From contig NZ_JAHUWZ010000003.1 in assembly GCF_019218755.1 (NCBI RefSeq), positions 186,001 through 250,000 on the forward strand: DNA of 64,000 nucleotides. The letters are read 5' to 3'. The position numbers and the translations under genes are program-made. This document shows positions 1 to 7,370 of this stretch, in pieces. How positions within the stretch are numbered: position 1 is the stretch's first letter; every line of letters starts with the position of its first letter. The DNA is from Acidovorax sp. sif1233. GTDB lineage: Bacteria; Pseudomonadota; Gammaproteobacteria; Burkholderiales; Burkholderiaceae_C. The notes beneath the pieces are model-generated. The model was given only the letters and a program-made list of their open reading frames with translations. It was not told the origin of the DNA and did no database searches.

Positions 1-36
1 GGCCGCCACATGCTGCAAGGGCTGCTGAACCCATGA
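1..36 (+). CDS. 3' end of an upstream gene, possibly tsaE
   Basis: Frame 1 is open from the window edge for eleven codons (ending GRHMLQGLLNP) and stops with TGA at 34-36, 61 bases before amiC. In many proteobacteria the gene just upstream of the Ami amidase is tsaE, the ATPase of the t6A tRNA-modification complex. A short hydrophobic end would fit, but eleven residues cannot identify the gene. The assignment is from context only. Confidence 0.35.
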   Translation, partial: GRHMLQGLLNP

Positions 37-97
37 GCCGCCCATCGGCCGCACCGACCCCGGCCTGCCCCCGCGCGCCCCGCACGGGAGGCCCGCG

Positions 98-1525
98 ATG
101 AGCCCCGGCAGCGCCAGCGGCACGCCCCAGGCCGCAGCCCGGGGCGTGGCTTCGCGCCGGGCCGTGCTGCAGGCGGGCAGCCTCGTGCTGCTGCTGGGCA
201 CGCAGCAGATCGCGCGCGGCGCCACCATCCTGGCCGTGCGCGTCTGGCCCGCGCCCGAATACTCGCGCGTGACCATCGAGTCCGACGGCGCGCTGGTGGC
301 CAAGCAGTTCTTCGTGACCACGCCGCCGCGCCTGGCGGTGGACATCGAGGGCATCGACCTCAGCCCCGAGCTGCGCGAACTGGTCGCCAAGGTCAAGCCG
401 GACGACCCCAACATCGCGGGCATCCGCGTGGGGCAGAACGCGCCCGGGGTGGTGCGCCTGGTGGTGGACCTCAAGCAGCCCGCCATGCCGCAGGTGTTCA
501 CGCTGCCCCCCGTGGCGGCGTACCGGCACCGCCTGGTGTTCGACCTTTACCCCGCCGCGCCGGTGGACCCGCTGGAGGCCCTCATCGCGGAGCGCCTGCG
601 CGATGCCCCCGTGACCACGGCCGCCGCCACCCCCAAAGCGCCCACGCCGCCCGCCGAGCACGACCCGCTCGGCGACCTCATCGCGCAGCGCACCACCCGC
701 CCCGTCCCGGCAGAGCACCCGCCCGTGGCGGCGCCCCCGGTGGCGGCCGCCCCGGCCGAAACCACGCGCCCGCCGGGCAACCGGGCCACGTCCACGCACA
801 CCGACCGCATCATCATCGTCGCGCTCGACCCCGGCCACGGCGGCGAGGACCCGGGCGCCATCGGCCCCTCGGGCACGCGCGAGAAGGACGTGGTGCTGCG
901 CGTGGCCCACCTGCTGCGCGACCGCATCAACGCCACCACCGTGGGTGGCAATCCCATGCGCGCCTTCCTCACGCGCGACGGCGACTACTTCGTGCCCCTG
1001 GGCACGCGCGTGCAGAAGGCCCGGCGCGTGCAGGCCGACCTGTTCGTGAGCATCCACGCCGATGCCTTCACCACGCCGGCCGCGCGCGGCGCCAGCGTGT
1101 TCGCGCTGAGCCAGGGCGGCGCCTCCAGCACCGCCGCGCGCTGGCTGGCCAACAAGGAGAACCAGGCCGACCTGGTGGGGGGCATCAACGTGCAGTCCAA
1201 GGACCAGCACGTGCAGCGCGCGCTGCTCGACATGAGCACCACCGCGCAGATCAACGACAGCCTCAAGCTCGGCTCCGTGCTGCTGGGCGAGATCGGCGGC
1301 ATGGCCAAGCTGCACAAGCCGCGCGTGGAGCAGGCGGGCTTCGCAGTGCTCAAGGCCCCCGACATCCCCAGCGTGCTGGTGGAAACCGCCTTCATCAGCA
1401 ACCCCGACGAGGAAAAGCGCCTGCGCAGCAGCGCCTACCAGGAGCAGCTGGCCGACGCGCTGATGCGCGGCATCACGCGCTACTTCGCCAAGAACCCGCC
1501 ACTGGCGCGCAGCCGTTCCGTCTAG
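98..1525 (+). CDS. amiC: N-acetylmuramoyl-L-alanine amidase, AmiC type
   Basis: Periplasmic zinc amidase that cuts the amide bond between N-acetylmuramic acid and L-alanine, splitting septal peptidoglycan so daughter cells separate. The 475-residue product starts with an RR-containing leader (SRRAVLQAG, residues 19-27) and a hydrophobic stretch, consistent with Tat export as known for AmiC. An AMIN domain spans about residues 45-150, followed by a Pro/Ala-rich linker with a repeated 'DPL..LIA.R' segment. The Amidase_3 catalytic domain runs from about residue 240 to the end. Its metal-binding start DPGHGGEDPGAIG and the late catalytic segment VETAFISNPDEE (about residue 428) are both present. 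GGGAGG-like bases lie seven bases before the ATG. It probably follows tsaE, and mutL, a usual neighbour, lies 3.7 kb further on. Confidence 0.93.
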   Translation: MSPGSASGTPQAAARGVASRRAVLQAGSLVLLLGTQQIARGATILAVRVWPAPEYSRVTIESDGALVAKQFFVTTPPRLAVDIEGIDLSPELRELVAKVKPDDPNIAGIRVGQNAPGVVRLVVDLKQPAMPQVFTLPPVAAYRHRLVFDLYPAAPVDPLEALIAERLRDAPVTTAAATPKAPTPPAEHDPLGDLIAQRTTRPVPAEHPPVAAPPVAAAPAETTRPPGNRATSTHTDRIIIVALDPGHGGEDPGAIGPSGTREKDVVLRVAHLLRDRINATTVGGNPMRAFLTRDGDYFVPLGTRVQKARRVQADLFVSIHADAFTTPAARGASVFALSQGGASSTAARWLANKENQADLVGGINVQSKDQHVQRALLDMSTTAQINDSLKLGSVLLGEIGGMAKLHKPRVEQAGFAVLKAPDIPSVLVETAFISNPDEEKRLRSSAYQEQLADALMRGITRYFAKNPPLARSRSV

Positions 1526-1640
1526 CCTTGCGCGGACCGCCAAGTGCAGGCAAAGTAGCCTTCATCACCCACGCCCCGGCGTGCAGGCATGTGCTTCCTG
1601 CACACCGGCACGCACCGGGGAGGACGGAAGGAGAAACGCC

Positions 1641-1979
1641 ATGGCACTGCCCCACGCCCAATCCGGCCAGATCGTCAGCGTGCGCCCCCTGGGCGACCGC
1701 CTGCCCGAGGCCATCACCACCGCCATCCTGAAGGCCGGCCAGCTCGAAGTCATGCGCGTCGTGCTCCCCGTGGGCAAATCCATGAAGGAACACCAGACCC
1801 CCGGCGAGGCCACGGTGCAGTGCATCGAGGGCGTGGTCGAGTTCGTCAGCGAGGACGGCATCCAGCAGCTGCATCCCGGCGACTTCGTGCACCTGGCGCC
1901 GCGCGCGCTGCATTCGCTCAAGGCGGTGGAGCACGCGTCCCTGCTGGTCACCCTGTGCCTGCTGGCGGGTGGGCGCTGA
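1641..1979 (+). CDS. Small cupin-domain protein
   Basis: A 112-residue protein made almost entirely of one cupin barrel, probably cytoplasmic (no signal peptide). The cupin motifs are visible around residues 50-95: KSMKEHQTPGEATVQCIEGVVE carries the first motif in degenerate form, and LHPGDFVHLAPRALHSL is the second, with its Pro-Gly turn and a His. Only some metal ligands (His, Glu) are conserved, so metal binding is uncertain. The start at 1641 is preferred over an in-frame ATG at 1581 because GGAAGGAG sits just ahead of it. Small stand-alone cupins of this kind have no agreed function; some bind sugars, organic acids or metals. It follows amiC by 115 bases in the same direction, so co-transcription is possible. 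Confidence 0.7.
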   Translation: MALPHAQSGQIVSVRPLGDRLPEAITTAILKAGQLEVMRVVLPVGKSMKEHQTPGEATVQCIEGVVEFVSEDGIQQLHPGDFVHLAPRALHSLKAVEHASLLVTLCLLAGGR

Positions 1980-2222
1980 GGTTTTTTCAGATCCCTGTTT
2001 TGGCGCAGCCACTATTCATCGGGCCGTGCGCCACCGGCGACGAATGCAGCTGGCGCAGCCAGCGCGAGTGCGCCCCGCGCAAGGGCCGCCAGGCCGCGCA
2101 TGCGGCGCTTCGCCTGCATGCGCTGGCAGCATCCCCCTCTCGGCTCGCACGGCGAGGCGAGAGAGGGGCTGAGGGCTGAGGGCTGAGGGCTGAGGCACGA
2201 ATCGACTCAGAGGGGGTTCGCC
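1980..2222. other. Intergenic region with hairpin and heptamer repeat
   Basis: This 243-base stretch lies between the convergent cupin and chemotaxis genes. It holds a short perfect inverted repeat (GCTGGC-GCA-GCCAGC, 2049-2063) and a tandem heptamer tract at 2171-2195. I see no convincing gene and no hairpin followed by a T run. Confidence 0.6.
2171..2195. repeat. Tandem heptamer repeat (GAGGGCT)n
   Basis: Three perfect copies of GAGGGCT plus GAGG, preceded by an imperfect copy (GAGGGGCT). It lies in the non-coding gap just beyond the 3' end of the chemotaxis receptor gene. Its number may vary by slippage, but no coding or promoter element is obviously affected. Confidence 0.85.
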
Positions 2223-3788
2223 TCACCGCTCCAGGCGGAACACGCTCACGACCTCCGCAAGCCGCGCCGCCTGGTGCTTGAGGCTGTCGGCGGCGGCGGC
2301 GCTCTGCTCCACCAGCGCGGCGTTCTGCTGCGTGACCTGGTCGAGCTGCGTCACCGCCTCGCCGACCTGGCTGATGCCGATGGTCTGCTCGCCCGTGGCG
2401 CTGGAGATCTCGCCAATCAGGTCGCTCACCCGCTGGACCTGCGCGACGATGTCTTCCATGCTGTGGCCGGCATCCCCCACCAGCTGGGTGCCGTTTTCCA
2501 CCTTCTGCACGCTGTCGCTGATGAGCGCCTTGATCTCCTTGGCCGCGGAGGCCGAGCGCTGCGCCAGGCTGCGCACCTCGCTGGCCACCACGGCGAAGCC
2601 ACGTCCCTGCTCGCCCGCGCGCGCCGCCTCCACCGCCGCGTTCAGCGCCAGGATGTTGGTCTGGAACGCGATGCCGTCGATCACCGCGATGATGTCGGTG
2701 ATCTTGCGCGACGCGGCCGAGATGTCCTGCATGGTGGCCACCACCTGGCCCACCACCTCGCCCCCCTTCACCGCCGCGGCCGATGCCGCGCCCGCCAGCA
2801 CGGCGGCGCGCTGCGCGGTGTCGGAGTTGTTCTTCACGGTGCTGGTGATCTGCTCCATGGACGCGGCCGTCTGCTCGAGGTTGCTGGCCTGCTCCTCGGT
2901 GCGCTGGCTCAGGTCGGCATTGCCCGAGGCGATCTCGCTGGAGCCGGTGGCGATGGAGTCGCTGCTGTGGCGCACGTCGCCCACGATGCGCACCAGCGAT
3001 GCCTGCATGGTTTCCATGGCCTGCATCATCTGCGCCACCTCGCCGCGCCCCTGCGCGTGGATGGGCCGCGACAGGTCGCCCTCGCCGATGCGCCGGGCCA
3101 CCGCGGCCACCTCGCCCAGCGAGCGGCGGATGCGCCGCACCACCACCCAGGACAGCAGCACCAGCAGCGCCAGCCCCGCGATGCCCGCCGCCAGCACGGC
3201 GGCGCGGTAGGAGCCGATCAGGCCCGCGGCCTCGGCGGCCTGGTCGGCCGACCGCTGGATCTGGTATTCCACCATCTTGTCCGCGACCGCGTTGTACTGG
3301 TTGACAACCGGCACGAAGGTGGACATGGCAAACGACTTGGCCTGTGCCATGTCGCCTGCCTTCTTGAGCGCCAGGGCCTTGTCGCGCGTGGCGAGGTACG
3401 GCGTGCGCACCGCCGCCAGCTCCTCCTGGATGCGCAGGCCTTCGGGGCTGGTTTCCAGCTCGCTGTAGCGCTTTTGAACCTTGGACGTGTCGGCCGTGGT
3501 GGCGGCGATCAGGTCCTTGAAGAAGTTCTGCAGGTCGTCGCCTTCGGACTGCACCACCGAGAACACCCGCGTGGAGTTGACCGCGATGTTGCTGCGCCAG
3601 CGCAGGGCCAGCTGCAGGCGTTCGACCTGCTCATTGGCCAGGCCGTCCACCGTCCTGCCCAGGTGCTGCACGCGCACCAGGCTCAACGCCAGGATGAGCA
3701 CGAGCGCCAGGACGGCCACCCCCACGATCAGGCCGATTTGTTGCGCCACCGTCAGCTGCGGGCCCGTGCGGGATGTTTGAGGGTCCAT
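2223..3788 (-). CDS. Methyl-accepting chemotaxis protein
   Basis: Inner-membrane chemoreceptor of 521 residues that senses a periplasmic ligand and controls CheA through a cytoplasmic coiled coil. TM1 is at about residues 18-38. A roughly 155-residue four-helix-bundle type periplasmic domain follows, then TM2 at about 195-218, a HAMP linker, and the methyl-accepting signalling domain. The conserved hairpin tip FQTNILALNAAVEAARAGEQ, the CheA/CheW-binding region, is intact. There is no C-terminal NWETF-like CheR-tethering pentapeptide. The frame stays open to 3959, but I chose the ATG at 3788 (MDPQTSRTG) because it gives the normal short cytoplasmic N-terminus and has AAGGAC upstream. No che genes are nearby, so it is an orphan receptor. 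The ligand cannot be predicted. Confidence 0.93.
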   Translation of the reverse strand: MDPQTSRTGPQLTVAQQIGLIVGVAVLALVLILALSLVRVQHLGRTVDGLANEQVERLQLALRWRSNIAVNSTRVFSVVQSEGDDLQNFFKDLIAATTADTSKVQKRYSELETSPEGLRIQEELAAVRTPYLATRDKALALKKAGDMAQAKSFAMSTFVPVVNQYNAVADKMVEYQIQRSADQAAEAAGLIGSYRAAVLAAGIAGLALLVLLSWVVVRRIRRSLGEVAAVARRIGEGDLSRPIHAQGRGEVAQMMQAMETMQASLVRIVGDVRHSSDSIATGSSEIASGNADLSQRTEEQASNLEQTAASMEQITSTVKNNSDTAQRAAVLAGAASAAAVKGGEVVGQVVATMQDISAASRKITDIIAVIDGIAFQTNILALNAAVEAARAGEQGRGFAVVASEVRSLAQRSASAAKEIKALISDSVQKVENGTQLVGDAGHSMEDIVAQVQRVSDLIGEISSATGEQTIGISQVGEAVTQLDQVTQQNAALVEQSAAAADSLKHQAARLAEVVSVFRLER

Positions 3789-4092
3789 GGTGTGTGTCCT
3801 TATACGAATGGATTGCATTAGAAATGATCTGCTGCCGCCCGCCGGTTGGCAACCACCGGCGATGCCACGTAAACCCGCCCCAGGGGGAACGTGATGCCCG
3901 CGCACCACGGGAACCGCCGGCACTTGGCAACGCGGCGGGCGTTTCCCATGAGGTCGCATGTCCTACAGCGGCATCCCACGGCTGCCTACGCGGGGGGCCC
4001 GCCGGGCGAAGGATAGTGAAGCCACAGGTCCAGCCCGTCTGCAGCCGCAGCCGGACTCCCAGGCCTGATTCCATTCACAAAGGACTCTTGCC
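3789..4092. other. Divergent intergenic region, nothing recognised
   Basis: 304 bases between the start of the chemoreceptor gene (minus strand) and the start of the small lipoprotein gene (plus strand). It must hold promoters for both, but I see no strong sigma-70 pair, operator or RNA gene. Confidence 0.5.
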
Positions 4093-4332
4093 ATGAAAAT
4101 CCGTCACATCCTTCTTGCGACCACCTGTACCGCAGCCCTGGCACTGGGTGGTTGCGCTTCGAACCCCACCAGCGCACAGGTGGGCACCGGCGTGGGCGCC
4201 GTGGTCGGTGGTGTCGCCGGCAATGCCGTCTTCGGGGGCCCCGCAGGCACGATTGGCGGTGCCGCCGCCGGCGCCCTGATCGGCCATGAGATCGGCGAGG
4301 ACCGCGATCAGCGCCGGCCTTATCGCCGCTGA
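4093..4332 (+). CDS. Glycine-zipper lipoprotein, OsmB-like
   Basis: A 79-residue predicted outer-membrane lipoprotein. The signal peptide ends in the lipobox LGGC, so Cys20 should be acylated. The mature part is one glycine-zipper hairpin (GTGVGAVVGGVAGNAVFGG, then GTIGGAAAGALIGHEIG, residues about 31-69), and it ends in a charged tail rich in Arg and Asp. This layout matches the OsmB/SlyB/glycine-zipper 2TM families, stress-linked envelope lipoproteins whose exact role is unclear. AGGACTC lies upstream of the ATG. The gene is monocistronic: it is followed 61 bases on by a strong bidirectional terminator. Confidence 0.8.
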   Translation: MKIRHILLATTCTAALALGGCASNPTSAQVGTGVGAVVGGVAGNAVFGGPAGTIGGAAAGALIGHEIGEDRDQRRPYRR

Positions 4333-4393
4333 TCCCCCCGGCCGCCGGGCAACCTCCCCTGCGGCCGAACCGGGCTGCCGGTGAGTTCTGCAT

Positions 4394-4440
4394 AAAAAAA
4401 GCTGCCAGCGCTTGTCACACAAGCGCTGGCAGCTTTTTTT
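4394..4440. terminator. Perfect bidirectional terminator (dispersed element copy 1)
   Basis: A perfect 22-bp inverted repeat with a three-base loop (CAC at 4416-4418): seven A, then GCTGCCAGCGCTTGT, loop, and the mirror image ending in a T run. Both strands therefore end in a GC-rich stem plus T tract. It lies between the convergent lipoprotein gene and dedA-like gene and should end both transcripts. The core also matches the dispersed element seen elsewhere in the window. Confidence 0.93.
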
Positions 4441-4464
4441 TTCATAGCACCCGTTGATTCAAGG

Positions 4465-5115
4465 TCAAGGTGCGGTCCTGGCCTGCCGCCCGGCGCGCCA
4501 GGCACCAAAGATGGCGATCAGGCCGGGGATGAAGATCATGGCCCAGATGATCTTGTCCAGGTTCTCCTTGACCCAGGCAAAGTTGCCAAAGAAATACCCC
4601 GCCGAGCAGATGCCCAGGACCCACAGGAGCGCGCCCCCCACGTTGAACGCGGTGAACTTGGCGCGGCCCATCTCCGCCACACCCGCCACGAACGGCGCGA
4701 AGGTGCGGATGAAGGGCATGAAGCGAGCGATCACGATGGTGATGCCGCCATAGCGCTCGTAAAAGTCATGCGCCTGGTTGAACGCACGGCGGTTGAACCA
4801 GCGCGAGTTTTCCCACTGGAACACCTTGGGCCCGAAATAGCGGCCCAGCGAGTAGTTGCACTGGTCGCCCAGGATGGCCGCCGCCAGCAGCACCGCGCAG
4901 GCCAGCGGAAAGCTCATCATCCCCGCGCCGCACAGCGCGCCCACGATGAACAGCAGCGAATCGCCCGGCAGGAACGGCATCACCACCAGCCCTGTCTCGA
5001 CGAACACGATGGCGAACAGCAGGGCGTACACCCACATGCCGTAGGCCTGTACGAAGGCCTCCAGGTACTTGTCCACGTGCAGGATGAAGTCGATGAGAAA
5101 AGTGACAAGTTCCAT
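4465..5115 (-). CDS. DedA family membrane protein
   Basis: A 216-residue inner-membrane protein of the DedA (SNARE-associated/VTT) family. Members act in envelope homeostasis, and some are now known as undecaprenyl-phosphate flippases. Several family features are present: FVETGLVVMPFLPGDSLLFIVGAL near residues 30-55, the G..QCNYSLGRYFG region, and the FYERYGGITIVIARFMPFIRTFAPFVAG amphipathic segment with its essential Arg residues. Four to five hydrophobic spans are visible. The frame is open far upstream through the mutL antisense, but the ATG at 5115 (MELVTFLIDF) gives the normal family length. It converges on the small lipoprotein gene across the terminator and diverges from mutL, with 108 bases between starts. 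Confidence 0.92.
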   Translation of the reverse strand: MELVTFLIDFILHVDKYLEAFVQAYGMWVYALLFAIVFVETGLVVMPFLPGDSLLFIVGALCGAGMMSFPLACAVLLAAAILGDQCNYSLGRYFGPKVFQWENSRWFNRRAFNQAHDFYERYGGITIVIARFMPFIRTFAPFVAGVAEMGRAKFTAFNVGGALLWVLGICSAGYFFGNFAWVKENLDKIIWAMIFIPGLIAIFGAWRAGRQARTAP

Positions 5116-5223
5116 GGAAGGGCGGGTCCGGACGCCGGGCAGCAAAAAGGTGGGCGCATTATCCCCATCAGGCCCCGCCCCGGCCCGATACCCCTGCGCG
5201 GCCCCCGCCCTAAAATCCCACGG

Positions 5224-7269
5224 GTGAACGACACCACTCCCCTCCTCGCGGCGGCGCAGCCCGCCACCACCCCCATCGCCACGGCCCGGCGCCCCATCCG
5301 CGACCTGCCCGATGAGCTCATCAGCCAGATCGCCGCTGGCGAGGTGGTCGAGCGCCCCGCTTCCGTGGTGCGCGAACTGGTGGACAACGCGCTGGACGCG
5401 GGCGCCACGCAGATCACCGTGCGCCTGTCGGCTGGCGGCGTGCGCCTGATCACCGTGGAAGACGACGGCGGGGGCATTCCACACGCAGAATTGCCCGTGG
5501 CGCTGCGCCGCCATGCCACCAGCAAGATCACCAGCCTGAACGACCTGGAGACCGTGGCCACCATGGGCTTTCGGGGCGAGGCGCTGGCCGCCATTGCCTC
5601 GGTGTCGGAGATGGCCCTGCTCTCGCGCCCGGCGGCGCAACCCAATGCCTTCCTGCTGGACGCACGCAGCGGCGAGCTGCGCCCGGCCGCGCGCAGCACC
5701 GGCACCACGGTGGAGGTGAAGGAGCTGTTCTTCTCCACCCCCGCGCGCCGCAAGTTCCTGAAGACCGACGCCACCGAACTCGCGCACTGCATCGAATCGG
5801 TGCGGCGCCACGCGCTCGCGCGGCCGGATGTGGGCTTTGCCATCTGGCACGAAGGCAAGCTGGTGGAGCAGTGGCGCGCCACCTTCGTGCCCGGACAGGG
5901 GGATGCCCAGGACGCGCTGGCCCGCCGCCTGTCCGACGTGCTGGGCGAGGACTTCGTCACGCAATCCGTGGCCGTGCAGCACCGCGTGGGCCCCGTCACC
6001 GTCACCGGCCGCGCGGGCCTGCCCGACGCCGCCCGCTCGCGCCCCGACCACCAGTACTGCTACGTGAACGGCCGCTTCGTGCGCGACAAGGTACTCACCC
6101 ATGCCGCCCGCAGCGCGTACGAAGACGTGCTGCACGGCCACAAGCAGCCCATCTATGCGCTGTATGTCGAGATCGACCCGGCCCGCGTGGACGTGAACGT
6201 GCACCCCACCAAGATCGAGGTGCGCTTTCGGGACAGCCGCGAGGTGCACCAGGCCGTGCGCCATGCCGTGGAAAACGCGCTGGCCGCACCGCGCGCCGCC
6301 GCGCTCGCGGCCGTCGCTGCGGCTGCTGCGGGGACAGCCGCGCCAGACGCGGGCGCCACGGCGCAGGGCCCCACCGAGGACTTCAGGCCCAATCAGCCTC
6401 CAGCCCTTCACTGGCAAGCGCAGTCAGCTATCAAATTTGAAGAGCGTGGCCACCACGTGGCGGACCTGCAGGCGCTGTGGGGCCCCAGGAGGGAGACCGG
6501 GCCCATGGGCCATGACGCGCCAGCCGCCGTGTTGCCCACCGCGGCGCCATCGCAGCCCCTGCCGGGCACGGCCGATGCCCCGCACGGCAACGGCCCTGCG
6601 GCCGCCCCCGCCGGCGGCGCGGTGCCCGGCGCCCCTTCCGTGCCGCCAGCGACCGCCCGCGGCCCCGCCGGCAGCGAGACCACCTGGCCCCTGGGCCGCG
6701 CGGTGGCCCAGCTGCATGGCGTGTACATCCTGGCCGAGAACGCCCAGGGCATGGTCATCGTGGACATGCACGCCGCCCACGAGCGCATCGTCTACGAGCG
6801 CCTCAAGGCCCAGGTGGATGGCGACGCCCGCATCGCCAGCCAGCCGCTGCTGATCCCGGCCACCTTCGCCGCCACGCCCGAGGAAGTGGCCACGGCCGAG
6901 GCATCCGCCGAGGTGCTGGCCATGCTGGGCATGGAAGTGGTGCCCTTCTCGCCCAAGACGCTGGCCGTGCGCGCCGTGCCCACCACCCTGGCCCAGGGCG
7001 ACCCGGTGGAACTGGCCCGCAGCGTGCTGGCCGAACTGGCCGCGCACGACGCCACCACCGTGGTGCAGCGCGCACGCAACGAGATCCTGGGCACCATGGC
7101 CTGCCACGGTGCCGTGCGCGCCAACCGCAGGCTCACCATCGACGAGATGAACGCCCTGCTGCGGCAGATGGAAACCACGGACCGGTCGGACCAGTGCAAC
7201 CACGGGCGGCCCACCTGGCGGCAGCTGAGCATGAAGGAACTGGACGCGCTGTTTCTGCGCGGGCGCTAG
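5224..7269 (+). CDS. mutL: DNA mismatch repair protein MutL (endonuclease type)
   Basis: Mismatch-repair coordinator of 681 residues, dimeric, recruited by MutS. The N-terminal GHKL ATPase motifs are present: ELVDNALDAGA, DDGGGI, GFRGEAL, and TGTTVEVKELFFSTPARRKFLK. The C-terminal domain carries DMHAAHERIVYE at about residues 514-525, matching the DQHA(X)2E(X)4E metal site of endonuclease-active MutL. ACHGAVRANR and QCNHGRP, the supporting zinc/metal motifs, are also there. It therefore probably nicks DNA itself, as in bacteria without MutH. The start is GTG 5224: the frame has no ATG close by, and this start gives VNDTTPLL before the conserved core. Residues about 391-406 of the linker are encoded by a dispersed palindromic element. 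Confidence 0.95.
   Translation: MNDTTPLLAAAQPATTPIATARRPIRDLPDELISQIAAGEVVERPASVVRELVDNALDAGATQITVRLSAGGVRLITVEDDGGGIPHAELPVALRRHATSKITSLNDLETVATMGFRGEALAAIASVSEMALLSRPAAQPNAFLLDARSGELRPAARSTGTTVEVKELFFSTPARRKFLKTDATELAHCIESVRRHALARPDVGFAIWHEGKLVEQWRATFVPGQGDAQDALARRLSDVLGEDFVTQSVAVQHRVGPVTVTGRAGLPDAARSRPDHQYCYVNGRFVRDKVLTHAARSAYEDVLHGHKQPIYALYVEIDPARVDVNVHPTKIEVRFRDSREVHQAVRHAVENALAAPRAAALAAVAAAAAGTAAPDAGATAQGPTEDFRPNQPPALHWQAQSAIKFEERGHHVADLQALWGPRRETGPMGHDAPAAVLPTAAPSQPLPGTADAPHGNGPAAAPAGGAVPGAPSVPPATARGPAGSETTWPLGRAVAQLHGVYILAENAQGMVIVDMHAAHERIVYERLKAQVDGDARIASQPLLIPATFAATPEEVATAEASAEVLAMLGMEVVPFSPKTLAVRAVPTTLAQGDPVELARSVLAELAAHDATTVVQRARNEILGTMACHGAVRANRRLTIDEMNALLRQMETTDRSDQCNHGRPTWRQLSMKELDALFLRGR
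6396..6440 (+). repeat. Dispersed palindromic element copy 2, inside mutL
   Basis: GCCTCCAGCCCTTCACTGGC followed by AAGCGCAGTCAGCTATCAAA. It aligns closely with the copy at 22611-22655 and more loosely with those at 17743, 35736 and 53632. It is read in frame in the MutL linker as PPALHWQAQSAIKF. Confidence 0.7.
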
Positions 7270-7370
7270 GTAAGCACATCGAGCAGCAGCCTTGGAGCTG
7301 CAGCCCCATCATGGGCCGCGACAAAGGTTTCTCCAATACCTCAATTCCTCACCATGTGCACGGCGGCGCG

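Noticed and set aside
1589..2179. Overlapping plus-strand frame across the cupin gene
   Set aside because: Arg/Gly/Pro-rich translation in the wrong frame of a clear cupin gene.
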